Counted from the first letter of the stretch, positions 1-9,336 are shown. The stretch is 63,452 nt of DNA from JAGOUU01 sp964387745 (GCA_964387745.1 CAYLXL010000007.1:1-63452), one strand, 5' to 3'. Notes: generated by a model from the letters alone, not told the origin. Program-made: numbers and translations.

Positions 1-73
1 AGAACGATTGCTCTCTGATTTAGAAGGACTTGATTGGCCTGAATCTATTAAAGAGAGTCAAAGAAATTCTTGA
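1..73 (+). pseudogene. Fragment resembling leucyl-tRNA synthetase, ends in a stop
   Basis: Frame 2 from base 2 reads 23 residues and then a TGA at 71-73. The stretch LDWPESIKESQRN fits the well-known LeuRS segment before the editing domain, where WP...K..QRNWIGRS is expected. After QRN the match is lost: the WIGRS motif is absent and the stop follows at once. The next bases are open in the same frame and lead into a secretin. I read this as a fragment of leuS joined to gspD, either by rearrangement or by mis-assembly. The call rests on a short motif recalled from the family; no alignment was run. Confidence 0.4.
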
Positions 74-1651
74 CGATATACAAAAGAACTTATTGAATGG
101 GTAGCCAACTTAGAAAGTAAAAGACCTAAGGAGCTAACTTACAAATTAGGTGAATTAAAAGAAAATGCACAACAACTAGGTGATTTATCAGGTCAGCAGA
201 TTAAAATGGCCGCTGACTTAAGGACTAACAGCATTTTGTTAAGCGGCGATAAATCAAAAAGAGTAAAGGTTCGGGCATTGATTGCACAGATGGATGTACC
301 AACACCAAGAACAGGTGATACAGAAGTTATACGCTTGAATTATCAAACCGCAGATGCACTCGTGCCAGTTATAGCAAGCATTGTTGAATCTTATTACAGT
401 AGAAGTTCTCAAGGCAGCGCAGATAATAACTCGCGTAATATGCGATCTAATGATCCGTCGATGGCAGGTGCTTATCGGCAATCGCAACCAACAAACGCTA
501 ATAATTTAATTAGCAATAATAACCAGAATAGCATGGCAAGCACCTTGCAATTGCCAGATGCAAGACGTGAAGGTGGTTTAAGTGCGCCCGGTGTCCGTTC
601 GGAACCAAATACTAATGCTTTAGTAGTAACAGCACCACCAGAATTAATGAAAAATATTAAAGCCGTGATTGCTGAGCTTGATGTGCGAAGATTTCAAGTG
701 TTGGTTGAAGCCTTAATTGTCGAAGTGACTATGGATCATACGCAAGATTTAGGTGTTGAATGGCGTCTAGATGGCTCTTTTAAAGGTGGCACAAACTTTC
801 CTACGGCAAGTAGCACGACGGCTAATGGTTTAATCAATCTTGCTAATCAAACTGTTGCAAATACTACAACATCTACATTATTGCAAACATTGCCGGTCGC
901 TGGTATGACCGTTGGTTTTCTACGGGGCAGTGATATTAGAGCAATTGCATCTACATTACAGAAGGATACGAATACTAATATAGTCTCAACACCTTCACTA
1001 GTAGCAATGGATAATGAAACAGCAGAAATAGTTGTTGCCGACACTATTCCATATAAGACAGCGACGTCTCAATCTACTATTGCTAATAACTCTCCTATAA
1101 GCAGTAGCTTTGAATATAGGCCAGTAGGGTTAACTTTGAAAATAACACCAATGATAACTAAAGGTGACGCAGTAAAATTAACTATTGAACAAAAGACAGG
1201 AAGCGTAAAAGGTGGGGGTGATACACCAACGACCTCTGAGAGAAGTATTAAAACAGCTGTGTTAGTTAATAATAAAGACATTCTAGTGCTTGGTGGGTTA
1301 ATTCAGGGGCAACAAGATGCTGGTGAATCTAAGATTCCAATTTTAGGTGATATACCATTGGTTGGTAATTTATTTAAACGGACTGCAACGACATTAAATA
1401 AGAAAAATCTTATGGTTTTCATTCGACCTGTTGTTATGAGAAATAATGAAGAAAGCAATAATGTATCTTTAAGTAAATATGATTATACCAGAGATGGGCA
1501 ACTACTTTATAAATTAGATCCATATGCGAAAATTGCTAAAGAGCTAATTATGGAGCTTCCAGATGCTGATCTGAAAGATAAGGCTAAACAGAAATTAGTT
1601 TTACCAGATCCTTTTGATAATGATTTAACCATTGCTGGCTTAACTTTGTAA
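74..1651 (+). CDS. gspD: Type II secretion secretin GspD, 5' truncated
   Basis: GspD forms the outer-membrane channel of the type II secretion system. The open frame from 74 carries part of the N1 domain, the N2 domain (RTNSILLSGD), the N3 domain (TNALVVTAPPELM, then AELDVRRFQVLVEALIVEV) and the secretin core with VPLVGNLFK near the end. The first ATG at 206 lies inside N2, so it is not the true start. The N-terminal signal peptide and N0 domain are missing because the frame breaks at 71-73. An Asn/Gln/Ser-rich loop interrupts N3 at about 405-570. The gspE start follows 24 bp after the stop. Only the upstream limit is uncertain. Confidence 0.93.
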   Translation, partial: RYTKELIEWVANLESKRPKELTYKLGELKENAQQLGDLSGQQIKMAADLRTNSILLSGDKSKRVKVRALIAQMDVPTPRTGDTEVIRLNYQTADALVPVIASIVESYYSRSSQGSADNNSRNMRSNDPSMAGAYRQSQPTNANNLISNNNQNSMASTLQLPDARREGGLSAPGVRSEPNTNALVVTAPPELMKNIKAVIAELDVRRFQVLVEALIVEVTMDHTQDLGVEWRLDGSFKGGTNFPTASSTTANGLINLANQTVANTTTSTLLQTLPVAGMTVGFLRGSDIRAIASTLQKDTNTNIVSTPSLVAMDNETAEIVVADTIPYKTATSQSTIANNSPISSSFEYRPVGLTLKITPMITKGDAVKLTIEQKTGSVKGGGDTPTTSERSIKTAVLVNNKDILVLGGLIQGQQDAGESKIPILGDIPLVGNLFKRTATTLNKKNLMVFIRPVVMRNNEESNNVSLSKYDYTRDGQLLYKLDPYAKIAKELIMELPDADLKDKAKQKLVLPDPFDNDLTIAGLTL

Positions 1652-1675
1652 ACTGATGAGATCCCTATTTAATAA

Positions 1676-3202
1676 ATGTCAGAGCAAACAAGTGATAAAA
1701 CCAATTTTAAATTAAACTACAACTTTGCTAGCAGACATGGTGTTCTTATTAATAATATTAATGCGCAGCAAGTCGAATTAGTTTGTCGCGAAGAATTATG
1801 TTCACCTGAGATTGTTTCTGAACTGCAACGTAATCTTGAAAAACCATTAGAATTTCAGATAGTTTCTAAAGATGATTTTAATCATTTATTAAATAAAATT
1901 TACAGTCATACTTCTGATGCGCATGCAATGATGGCTAACATAGAAGATGATCTCGATCTCAGTGCTTTTATTGATTTATTACCCTCAACACAAGATTTAT
2001 TAGCCAGTGATGATAACGCACCGGTTATTAAATTAATAAATATTTTATTAACTCAAGCTATTAAACAAGATGCTTCTGATATTCATGTTGAAACTTATGA
2101 AGAAAAGATTGTTATAAGATTTCGAATCGATGGTATCTTACGAGTTGTTTTAGAGCCGCAGCGTGCTTTAGCTCCTTTGGTTATTTCACGTATTAAAGTT
2201 ATGGCCAAGCTTGATATTGCTGAAAAGAGATTGCCACAGGACGGTAGAATTGGTTTACGTATCGCTGGTCGAGAAGTTGATTTGCGTGTATCAACGATGC
2301 CTACTACTTATGGTGAGCGAATTGTTATGCGTATTTTAGATAAGCAAACCAGTAAGCTTGATCTTGCGCAATTGGGGATGAGTAAAAAGACATTAATAAA
2401 AATTTATAAATTACTTGAAAACCCTTATGGAATTATTTTAGTTACAGGGCCGACAGGGTCCGGTAAAACTACGACTTTATATTCAATGCTTACAGTACTG
2501 AATAAAAATACTAGAAACATTCTTACTGTTGAAGATCCTGTTGAATATAATCTGCCAGGAATTGGTCAAACACAAGTTAATACCAAAGTTGATATGACTT
2601 TTGCCAAAGGTCTACGTGCTATATTACGACAAGATCCAGACATAGTCATGGTCGGTGAGATACGAGATTTAGAAACTGTCGAAGTAAGTATCCAAGCTAG
2701 TTTAACTGGTCATTTGGTTTTATCAACACTGCATACTAATACAGCTATTGGTGCAATTACTCGATTACGTGATATGGGTGTTGAGCCTTTTTTACTAGCA
2801 TCAAGCGTGTTAGGAGTATTGGCACAAAGATTAGTGAGATTATTATGTCGTCATTGCATGATCTCCCTGCAAGCTGACGCTGCTACCTGTGAGCTATTAG
2901 GTGTTGATCCGCAAACACCGCCAATAATAAATTATCCAGGCAATCACAATTTATCTGATGCTGTTAAGTACTCTTGTGAATATTGTGGTAGCACAGGATT
3001 TTCTGGTAGAGAAGGTATTTATGATTTAGTTGTAATTGATGAAAAAGTACGTTCGCTTATTCATGATGGTGCGAGTGAGCATGAATTAGAAAAAGAAGTA
3101 CGTAAAACATCCCCAAGTATGAGTAGCGATGGAATCAAAAAAGTTCTTGCGGGCTTAACAAGCATAGAAGAAGTATTGCGAGTTATTAATATTGAGAAAT
3201 AA
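1676..3202 (+). CDS. gspE: Type II secretion assembly ATPase GspE
   Basis: GspE is the cytoplasmic hexameric ATPase that drives pseudopilus assembly, anchored to the inner membrane through GspL. The 508-residue protein has an N1E/N2E region (about 1-130), a Walker A GPTGSGKTTT from residue 258, the Asp-box VEDPVEY, Walker B VGEIRDLETV and a His box STLHTNTA. The C-terminal metal-binding region has CRHC and CEYC pairs (tetracysteine motif), typical of GspE rather than of PilT. Length matches the family. gspF begins two bases after the stop, so the genes are cotranscribed. Confidence 0.97.
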   Translation: MSEQTSDKTNFKLNYNFASRHGVLINNINAQQVELVCREELCSPEIVSELQRNLEKPLEFQIVSKDDFNHLLNKIYSHTSDAHAMMANIEDDLDLSAFIDLLPSTQDLLASDDNAPVIKLINILLTQAIKQDASDIHVETYEEKIVIRFRIDGILRVVLEPQRALAPLVISRIKVMAKLDIAEKRLPQDGRIGLRIAGREVDLRVSTMPTTYGERIVMRILDKQTSKLDLAQLGMSKKTLIKIYKLLENPYGIILVTGPTGSGKTTTLYSMLTVLNKNTRNILTVEDPVEYNLPGIGQTQVNTKVDMTFAKGLRAILRQDPDIVMVGEIRDLETVEVSIQASLTGHLVLSTLHTNTAIGAITRLRDMGVEPFLLASSVLGVLAQRLVRLLCRHCMISLQADAATCELLGVDPQTPPIINYPGNHNLSDAVKYSCEYCGSTGFSGREGIYDLVVIDEKVRSLIHDGASEHELEKEVRKTSPSMSSDGIKKVLAGLTSIEEVLRVINIEK

Positions 3203-3204
3203 CG

Positions 3205-4419
3205 ATGCCAATATTTGACTATCAAGCAGTAAATAAAGTAGGTAAAGAGTTTAGCGGCGTCATTGAGGCTGAAAGTACTTATTCTGTTCGTAATAAATTA
3301 CGTGATCAGGATTTGATTCCTATTGATATTAAAATTGTATCTGGTGATGCGACTAGTAAAATAAGTAAAAATTTATTCCAATCAAAAAAAAATAGTTTTT
3401 CCGTTTCAGAACTAGCCTTAGTAACTAGACAATTAGCAACGTTACTCTCATCTGGGCTACCGGTTGATGAATCATTGATTGCTATTTCCCAGCAATCGGA
3501 TAATGAAAGAATTAGACGAATTATAAGTACGGTGCGCAGTAAAGTTCTCGAAGGACATTCATTGTCAGCTGCTATGGCTGAATATAAAGAAGCATTCCCA
3601 GAATTATATCGTTCAACTATCCAAGCAGGTGAGCATTCAGGTTATTTAGATATGGTACTCGAGAATCTTGCCGAGTACACTGAACAGCAATATTATTTTA
3701 AACAAAAAATAAAACAAGCGTCCATTTACCCAAGCTTGATGATTACAGTGTCTACTTCAATAGTTATTTTTTTGTTAATCTACGTTGTCCCGCAAATGGT
3801 TGACGTTTTTAAAGATGCGGGTCAACAGCTACCGATTCTGACTGTTATACTCTTGAGCGTAAGTAATTTTTTACAAACCTTTGGAATTTATATATTATTA
3901 ATATTAATAACCGCAGCAGTATTATTCAGGCGAGCGATGCAGCAAAAAGCTAATCGTTACAAATTGCATAAATTTTTATTGCGGTTACCAATGATAAGTA
4001 AAATTATCAAAGTTAGCAACACAGCACGTTATGCGCGTACATTTGGTATTTTAACACAAGCTGGTGTATCTGTATTGGATGCAATGAATACCTCTAAGCA
4101 AGTAGTTTCCAACTTAATAATTCAGGATGCATTAGAGCAGGCTATGCACAAAGTTAAAGAAGGGGTTAATATAAGCCGAGCTCTGAAAGAAACCAATTAT
4201 TTCCCAGCAATGAGTATTCATTTAATTGCAAGTGGTGAAACTAGTGGTAAGCTAGAGATGATGTTAGCTCGAGCAGCTAGTTATCAAGAAAAAGATATTG
4301 AAAATTTGATTGCTACTTTTATCAGCCTGTTTGAACCAATTATGATTTTGGTTATGGGTTTTGTGGTGTTGTTAATAGTATTGGCAATATTATTACNNNN
4401 NNNNNNGTATAGAAAATAA
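3205..4419 (+). CDS. gspF: Type II secretion inner-membrane platform protein GspF, 3' end across a gap
   Basis: GspF is the polytopic platform protein of the type II system. The start MPIFDYQAVNKVGKE is the family N-terminus. Two T2SSF domains are visible, each with the AxLLxSGLPVDESL / TQAGVSVLDAM type motif, and membrane segments lie near residues 180-200, 225-240 and 370-390. Ten N at 4397-4406 interrupt the last membrane helix (VLLIVLAILL). The printed end after the gap is unreliable: the family normally ends about 10-15 residues later with an ILLPIF.M-like tail. The gap is probably a fixed-size placeholder. Confidence 0.93.
   Translation: MPIFDYQAVNKVGKEFSGVIEAESTYSVRNKLRDQDLIPIDIKIVSGDATSKISKNLFQSKKNSFSVSELALVTRQLATLLSSGLPVDESLIAISQQSDNERIRRIISTVRSKVLEGHSLSAAMAEYKEAFPELYRSTIQAGEHSGYLDMVLENLAEYTEQQYYFKQKIKQASIYPSLMITVSTSIVIFLLIYVVPQMVDVFKDAGQQLPILTVILLSVSNFLQTFGIYILLILITAAVLFRRAMQQKANRYKLHKFLLRLPMISKIIKVSNTARYARTFGILTQAGVSVLDAMNTSKQVVSNLIIQDALEQAMHKVKEGVNISRALKETNYFPAMSIHLIASGETSGKLEMMLARAASYQEKDIENLIATFISLFEPIMILVMGFVVLLIVLAILLXXXXYRK
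4397..4406. other. Assembly gap of 10 N
   Basis: A run of ten N falls in the last membrane helix codons of gspF. The true length cannot be read, so the gspF terminus and its stop codon are uncertain. gspG starts intact 33 bp later. Confidence 0.99.
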
Positions 4420-4439
4420 TTAAAGAGTAGGAAAACAAG

Positions 4440-4877
4440 ATGCGCCATAAAAATATAACCAAACAAATAGGTTTTACTTTAATTGAAGTAATGGTTGTCG
4501 TGATTATCATAGGTATTTTGGCTATCTTAATAGTACCAAATATTATAGGCCGTGTAGATGATTCACGTATTACTAAAGCAAGAGTTGATGTTGCTACCAT
4601 TGAAACTGCTATAGATTTTTATCGAATTGATAATGGAATATACCCTACCACAGAACAAGGTTTGCAAGCTTTACAAGTTAAACCAACATCACCACCGATC
4701 CCAATGAGTTGGAAAGGCCCTTATCAAAAAAGATTACCTAATGATCCATGGGGCGAGCCTTATCAGTATAGAAATCCAGGAACACATGGTAACAATATTG
4801 ATATCTATAGTTTTGGCCCTAATGGTAAAAATGCACAAGATGAAAGTGGCTTTATAGGCAATTGGGAACTTAAATGA
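4440..4877 (+). CDS. gspG: Major pseudopilin GspG
   Basis: GspG polymerises into the pseudopilus that pushes substrates through the secretin. The 145-residue protein has a short basic leader and the prepilin-peptidase site G/FTLIEVMVV, with the conserved Glu at mature position 5. A hydrophobic helix follows, and then the globular part with the GspG signature YPTTEQGLQAL, LPNDPWGEPYQY and the C-terminal calcium-loop region DIYSFGPNG. The SD-like GAGTAGGA lies just upstream. The stop overlaps the gspH start by 4 bp (ATGA). Cleavage would need a prepilin peptidase encoded elsewhere. Confidence 0.97.
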   Translation: MRHKNITKQIGFTLIEVMVVVIIIGILAILIVPNIIGRVDDSRITKARVDVATIETAIDFYRIDNGIYPTTEQGLQALQVKPTSPPIPMSWKGPYQKRLPNDPWGEPYQYRNPGTHGNNIDIYSFGPNGKNAQDESGFIGNWELK

Positions 4878-5407
4878 TCAAAAAATTAAAACTATCAGCA
4901 TTCACACTACTTGAGGTGATGGTAGTTTTAGTAGTGATTGCTTTAACAGTTGGGATTATTGCTATTTCTACCAATAGCCTGCAGGCTCGCAATGAATTAC
5001 AACCGTTTGTTGATAACTTATATCAAAAGTTAACAAATTTTGAGCCGCAGGCTATTTTAAAGCAAACTGAAGTTGGACTTAGTTTTTACAGTAATAAGAT
5101 AGAGGTTTTAGAGTTCGATGGTGATCGCGTGGCCTGGCGCTTTAAAAAAACTATTAGTATTCCATCGAATATTACTGTTAAGTATGAAATCACTGAAAAA
5201 AATTTATTTGCTGACAAGCTTTCAAAAGCAGGTGATTTGGATGTCAATACAGTCAATAATACGCCAGATATAATTTTTACTGCTAATGGTCGCGTTACGC
5301 CTTTTAAACTGTTTATCAGCCATCCTAATGAGCATAACTACTATGTGATTATCAGCCAATTTAGTGGCGAATTAACTTTGGAAACCATTGAACACGCGGA
5401 CACTTAA
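4874..5407 (+). CDS. gspH: Minor pseudopilin GspH, with Ala at the -1 position
   Basis: GspH is a minor pseudopilin of the pseudopilus. The 177-residue protein begins MIKKLKLSAFTLLEVMVVLVVIA: a basic leader, then the prepilin methylation-type helix with Glu at mature position 5. The residue before the cleavage point is Ala, not the usual Gly. Prepilin peptidases accept Ala at -1 less efficiently, so processing may be slower. The globular part is divergent, as is normal for GspH. It sits between gspG and gspI with a 4-bp overlap, so position in the cluster supports the name. Confidence 0.88.
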   Translation: MIKKLKLSAFTLLEVMVVLVVIALTVGIIAISTNSLQARNELQPFVDNLYQKLTNFEPQAILKQTEVGLSFYSNKIEVLEFDGDRVAWRFKKTISIPSNITVKYEITEKNLFADKLSKAGDLDVNTVNNTPDIIFTANGRVTPFKLFISHPNEHNYYVIISQFSGELTLETIEHADT

Positions 5408-5438
5408 TGTAGATAAATTTAATAATATAAGTTTAATA

Positions 5439-5849
5439 ATGAATAATAGTAAGCAACAATACAATAATAAACAAAGAGGATTCACATTATTTGAAGTTTT
5501 AGTTGCTTTAGCTATTCTCAGTATCACTATGGTAGCTGCTATCGTAACTACAGATAATGTGCTTGAAAAAACTATGCATCTGGAGAAAAAATTGCTTGCT
5601 CATTTTGTGGGTATGAATATATTAAACAATTATCAATTGAATATGTCCGCTCGAAATACTGATGTAACACGCGATAATCATGGCAAGATTACTATGAGAA
5701 ACCAAGAGTTCACTTGGGTGCTTAATACAGTAAAAATAGATTTTGAAGGGGCGCCATTATTACAGTTAGAGGTTAAAGTAACTGAAGCAAATAATGATAA
5801 AAATATTCTAGATAGTGTCAACCGGTTAATTCCAGTGAGTAAAATATAA
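5439..5849 (+). CDS. gspI: Minor pseudopilin GspI
   Basis: GspI is one of the tip pseudopilins (GspI-J-K complex). The ATG at 5439 gives a 14-residue polar leader ending in RG, then the prepilin site G/FTLFEVLVALAILS. An upstream TTG at 5388, inside gspH, is in frame but would give a long leader, so I prefer 5439. No good ribosome site is seen, so translation may depend on gspH. The globular part has MNILNNYQLN, which fits the AxNxL region of GspI. Length (136 residues) is ordinary for the family. Confidence 0.9.
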   Translation: MNNSKQQYNNKQRGFTLFEVLVALAILSITMVAAIVTTDNVLEKTMHLEKKLLAHFVGMNILNNYQLNMSARNTDVTRDNHGKITMRNQEFTWVLNTVKIDFEGAPLLQLEVKVTEANNDKNILDSVNRLIPVSKI

Positions 5850-5857
5850 TCACACAA

Positions 5858-6586
5858 ATGATACCAATAATACCAATATTATCGATGATAAAATATAAGC
5901 GGATATCTAATAACTCAGGCTTTACTCTAATAGAAGTACTAGTAGCTTTAGCTATTTTTGCTATTCTGACTATTTTAACATTACGTGGTCTTAATACTAC
6001 GATGGAAGCAAAGACGAGATCGCAAAAAGCGCTTGCACAGCTAGCAGAAATTGAAATGTCTTATATCATTATACAAAGAGATATTGAGCAAATCATCAAT
6101 CGTAATATCTTAAGAGGAGATGGTGATTCCAGATTGGCATTTATGACGCCAATAGATAATTTAACGAGCGAAGGAACTAAGTCTGGTTTAAAGGAAGAAT
6201 TCGGGTACAATCGATTAGAGTTCACCAGAACGGGTGATGATGATAATGCCATTTTAAATCACAAAGTAAGCCAATTATTACGCGTCGCTTATTATCAAGA
6301 CAGAGGTGAGCTGGTGCGTCATGCCTGGCGGCAAGTAGATGCAACTGCAGCTACATATGTCGATAAACGACGTTTATTATCCAATATTGAAAAATTAGAA
6401 ATAAGTTATGTTGATGCTTATGGTAAAGCTTCACAGACTTGGCGAGCTGTACCAGCAAAATATAATTTGAATCCTAATCAGCCTACGATGGCTTTACCGC
6501 GAGGAATACAAATGAGTTTTGCTATTAAAGATTATGGTAGTATTGACTGGGTATTTGTTTTACCTGAAGTTTTAAATAGAGCTTAA
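5858..6586 (+). CDS. gspJ: Minor pseudopilin GspJ
   Basis: GspJ joins GspI and GspK at the pseudopilus tip. The prepilin site G/FTLIEVLVALAIFA is clear, and the family motif QRDIEQIINR follows the helix. The C-terminal half has LRVAYYQDRGELVRHAWRQVD, as in GspJ. Two starts are possible: 5858 gives a 20-residue leader with an odd hydrophobic IPIIPI stretch, and 5885 gives an 11-residue basic leader (MIKYKRISNNSG) that looks more like a normal prepilin leader. gspK starts 6 bp after the stop. Confidence 0.92.
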   Translation: MIPIIPILSMIKYKRISNNSGFTLIEVLVALAIFAILTILTLRGLNTTMEAKTRSQKALAQLAEIEMSYIIIQRDIEQIINRNILRGDGDSRLAFMTPIDNLTSEGTKSGLKEEFGYNRLEFTRTGDDDNAILNHKVSQLLRVAYYQDRGELVRHAWRQVDATAATYVDKRRLLSNIEKLEISYVDAYGKASQTWRAVPAKYNLNPNQPTMALPRGIQMSFAIKDYGSIDWVFVLPEVLNRA

Positions 6587-6592
6587 TATATT

Positions 6593-7579
6593 ATGGTTAA
6601 GTTGAAATCATTGCAAAAAAATTATGGCACGGCCTTAATAACAGTAATGTTAATTGTTGCCATTGTTAGTATCGCGGCAATAACTATGCAGGGTTATCTA
6701 CGTGTAGAAATAAATCGTACTCAAATGATAGTCGATGGCGATGAATTATATAATAACTTGTTATCACTCGAAGCCTGGGGACTATATAAAATCAAAACTA
6801 CTGAAAGTAAAGGTTTAGATTCTCTTAGTGTTACTAGAAAAAAAGATACTGTTAGTTTAACTGGAAAAATTATTAATCAAAATGGGTTCTATAATATTAA
6901 TTATTTAAATAATACAAACTTTTGTCGTAATATAGAATCTAGTTTGCGCCAGAAAATTTTGGCTAAAATATTTACAAATTTGGTTTTGCTGACTCAAACT
7001 ACAGAGCCTGTATCGAGTGAACAGCTAGCAAAAATTATCAATAATATATATGAATGGCAATGTGCTCGTTCATCTAACGATGCTCAATTTTTACCAATTA
7101 CAGACAGTAAATGGCAATATCAGAAATCTGGTCAAATGTTCATGGATGTATCTGAGTTACGTTTAGTGCCAGGGGTCACAGATAGCATGTATTTTAAGAT
7201 CAAAGATAAAATTACAGCTTTACCCGTGCGTAATATTAATTCAGTTAATTTTGATTTGAATGCTCTTTCGCCTGAGTTATATGCAGCGATAACATTTACT
7301 GATGTCGTAACTGCTAAACAAGCTTTAGAAAACTTAAAAACCCAGAGTGACGCAGAAAAACTAAATTCAATAATCAATATAGCCACAAATGCTAGTAAAT
7401 ACAGTTTAACAGAAGAAATACCTGAGCTAAGAAATATACTTTCTAACAATGAAGAACGTGAAAAATTCTATGTGATAGAAGGTAAGGCTAGTAAAAGTGA
7501 AAGCCGGATGGGGCTACAGTCACTAGTATTAGCTAATAATAATGATATAAGAGTTATCTGGCGTAAGAGAGTAATATGA
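6593..7579 (+). CDS. gspK: Minor pseudopilin GspK
   Basis: GspK caps the pseudopilus. The 328-residue protein has an N-terminal hydrophobic helix after YGTALITVMLIVAIVS, a degenerate prepilin site with Gly-Thr-Ala and no Phe, as is common in GspK. The large GspK domain follows with QNGFYNINYLNN (the GrxNLN-type motif) and FMDVSELRLVPGV. Mature residue 5 is not Glu, which is also typical of this subunit. It lies between gspJ and gspL and stops one base before the gspL start, so all are one transcript. Confidence 0.93.
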   Translation: MVKLKSLQKNYGTALITVMLIVAIVSIAAITMQGYLRVEINRTQMIVDGDELYNNLLSLEAWGLYKIKTTESKGLDSLSVTRKKDTVSLTGKIINQNGFYNINYLNNTNFCRNIESSLRQKILAKIFTNLVLLTQTTEPVSSEQLAKIINNIYEWQCARSSNDAQFLPITDSKWQYQKSGQMFMDVSELRLVPGVTDSMYFKIKDKITALPVRNINSVNFDLNALSPELYAAITFTDVVTAKQALENLKTQSDAEKLNSIINIATNASKYSLTEEIPELRNILSNNEEREKFYVIEGKASKSESRMGLQSLVLANNNDIRVIWRKRVI

Positions 7580-7580
7580 T

Positions 7581-8834
7581 ATGCACGATTATTTATTTGT
7601 CAGATTGACAGCCACGCATGATTTGATGCAGACGCCAGTAGATTGGTTATTGTCAGATAATAATGGCAAGATTATTGAATTCACGGGTAAACCTGAGCTT
7701 TTACGTGATCTACAAAGCCGAGATTTAGAGTTTAGAAAAATAGTCTTAATAATTCCTGATGGATTGGTAAGTTACAATATAGCTGAAATCCCTATTAAAG
7801 ATAAGGCAAAGCGTCATCAAGCAGTTAAGTTTATTCTCGAAGACAAAATAATTTCTGATATCGATAATACAACATTTATTGTTGGTCCTGAAATAGAGAC
7901 GCATCAATATTTAGTGGCTGCTGTTGATACTGATAAATTAAATAATATTCTAGGTGAGTTTAAAGATATTTTTCAACTGTTTCCGACTATGGTTGTCACA
8001 GATGCGTTGTGTTTATATAAAACACAAAATGACAATTATTCACTTTATATTGATTACAATAATAACTTAGCGTTGATAGTCAGTAAAACTATTGCTATAA
8101 CCTATCTTAAAAATTTGAATCTTGTTTTTGGCCAAATTGTTAAAAACTCTGATTCAAGATTAAATGTAGACATATATAAGCAGGGTATCGACAATCTAAA
8201 TAAATATGTAGAAGTTGATAAAGTTTCTATAACATCGGAACAACAGATAACTGATTGGTTGCCTTTTTTGGTCTCGAATTGGTTTGTGCAAAAACCACAA
8301 AGTAGAATGAATTTAGCGAGTACTGTGCTTAAACAAAGCAAGTTAGATTTAAACTTCAGTCCTCTTTGGAGATATACTGCAGTTCTTTGGATAGTACTGT
8401 TTATAGGATTAGTTGGTTATAAATATATTGATAGCAAAGTATACTCAGAACGACGTGTTGAATTAGATTCAATTATTAAAACTACGTTAAATAATAATAA
8501 TATTAGTACTAATAATATAATAGATTTACAAAAAGCCGAGCAGTTAATTGATCGTGAAAGTAATAAATTAGCAGAAGAGGTGCAGAAAGAGAGATTGAAT
8601 GATGAGTTTAAAATTTTATTAGCAGCATTTAGTACGACTTTTAATCCAGCATTTAAGCTCAACTATATAATATTTAAAAACCATAAGTTAGAGATTAATT
8701 TTACAGTTAATAAAAATAATTCTAGTTTCTTAGAAGAAACAAAAAGCTCACTTGCTGAGCAAAAGATTACATTAACAGAGAGTATAAAAGAGCAGGATAA
8801 TATTTATAACGCAACTTGGATAATGAGTGTGTAA
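7581..8834 (+). CDS. gspL: Type II secretion inner-membrane protein GspL
   Basis: GspL is the bitopic inner-membrane protein that recruits GspE through an actin-like cytoplasmic domain. The 417-residue protein has this cytoplasmic part at about 1-250, with the FKIVLIIPDGLVS-like strand typical of the family (here RKIVLIIPDGLVS). One membrane helix (YTAVLWIVLFIGLVG) follows near residue 265, and then a periplasmic ferredoxin-like domain of about 140 residues. The sequence is divergent; position before gspM and topology carry the call. Confidence 0.88.
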   Translation: MHDYLFVRLTATHDLMQTPVDWLLSDNNGKIIEFTGKPELLRDLQSRDLEFRKIVLIIPDGLVSYNIAEIPIKDKAKRHQAVKFILEDKIISDIDNTTFIVGPEIETHQYLVAAVDTDKLNNILGEFKDIFQLFPTMVVTDALCLYKTQNDNYSLYIDYNNNLALIVSKTIAITYLKNLNLVFGQIVKNSDSRLNVDIYKQGIDNLNKYVEVDKVSITSEQQITDWLPFLVSNWFVQKPQSRMNLASTVLKQSKLDLNFSPLWRYTAVLWIVLFIGLVGYKYIDSKVYSERRVELDSIIKTTLNNNNISTNNIIDLQKAEQLIDRESNKLAEEVQKERLNDEFKILLAAFSTTFNPAFKLNYIIFKNHKLEINFTVNKNNSSFLEETKSSLAEQKITLTESIKEQDNIYNATWIMSV

Positions 8835-8836
8835 CA

Positions 8837-9328
8837 ATGTATAGTAAATATAACAATCTTTCAGACCGCGAAAAAAAGTTGATTCATGTGGCTGCAATTT
8901 TAATTATTATTTTTTCTTTATATATAATAAAAATATATGTTCCAAATTTATTTTCACCAAGCCTAGGTAGTCAAGTAGAAGCAGATGCTAAAAAATTTGA
9001 CCAGTTGATTCCAAAAATTGTAAAGCTTAATCAGTTAAAAAAACAAGCACCTAAATATACTAATATCCCAGGTGATGATTTATTTAAATATATTAACCAG
9101 CATCCACCGAAAGTAGAAGTTTTGAATGAAGATGCGATAGTTCTTCAAGATCTTGGTGCTGGCAAAAAAGTTTCAGTGAAATATCAAACAGTAGGTTTTG
9201 ATGCGTTTTTGCAGTGGCTACATGATTTGCATAATCAGTATGGAGTCGTAGTTGAAGAAATTAATTTAATTCCTGATCAAAAAATTGGTTACGTTGCAGT
9301 AACTGCCACACTTAGTTTACCCACCTAA
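8837..9328 (+). CDS. gspM: Type II secretion inner-membrane protein GspM
   Basis: GspM pairs with GspL in the inner-membrane platform. It has a short basic cytoplasmic tail (YNNLSDREKKLI, the family's LsxRErrl motif), one membrane helix (about residues 18-38) and a small periplasmic domain ending in VVVEEINLIPDQKIGYVAVTATL. I chose the ATG at 8837, two bases after the gspL stop; an in-frame TTG at 8816 inside gspL is less likely. No gspN or gspO (prepilin peptidase) follows, so the cluster ends here. Confidence 0.88.
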   Translation: MYSKYNNLSDREKKLIHVAAILIIIFSLYIIKIYVPNLFSPSLGSQVEADAKKFDQLIPKIVKLNQLKKQAPKYTNIPGDDLFKYINQHPPKVEVLNEDAIVLQDLGAGKKVSVKYQTVGFDAFLQWLHDLHNQYGVVVEEINLIPDQKIGYVAVTATLSLPT

Positions 9329-9336
9329 TTCATATC

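Noticed and set aside
206..1651. ATG at 206 as the gspD start
   Set aside because: The methionine lies within the N2 domain, and secretin-like sequence continues upstream to about 74.
5388..5438. TTG start for gspI at 5388
   Set aside because: It overlaps gspH and adds 17 residues before an otherwise normal prepilin leader; the ATG at 5439 is better.
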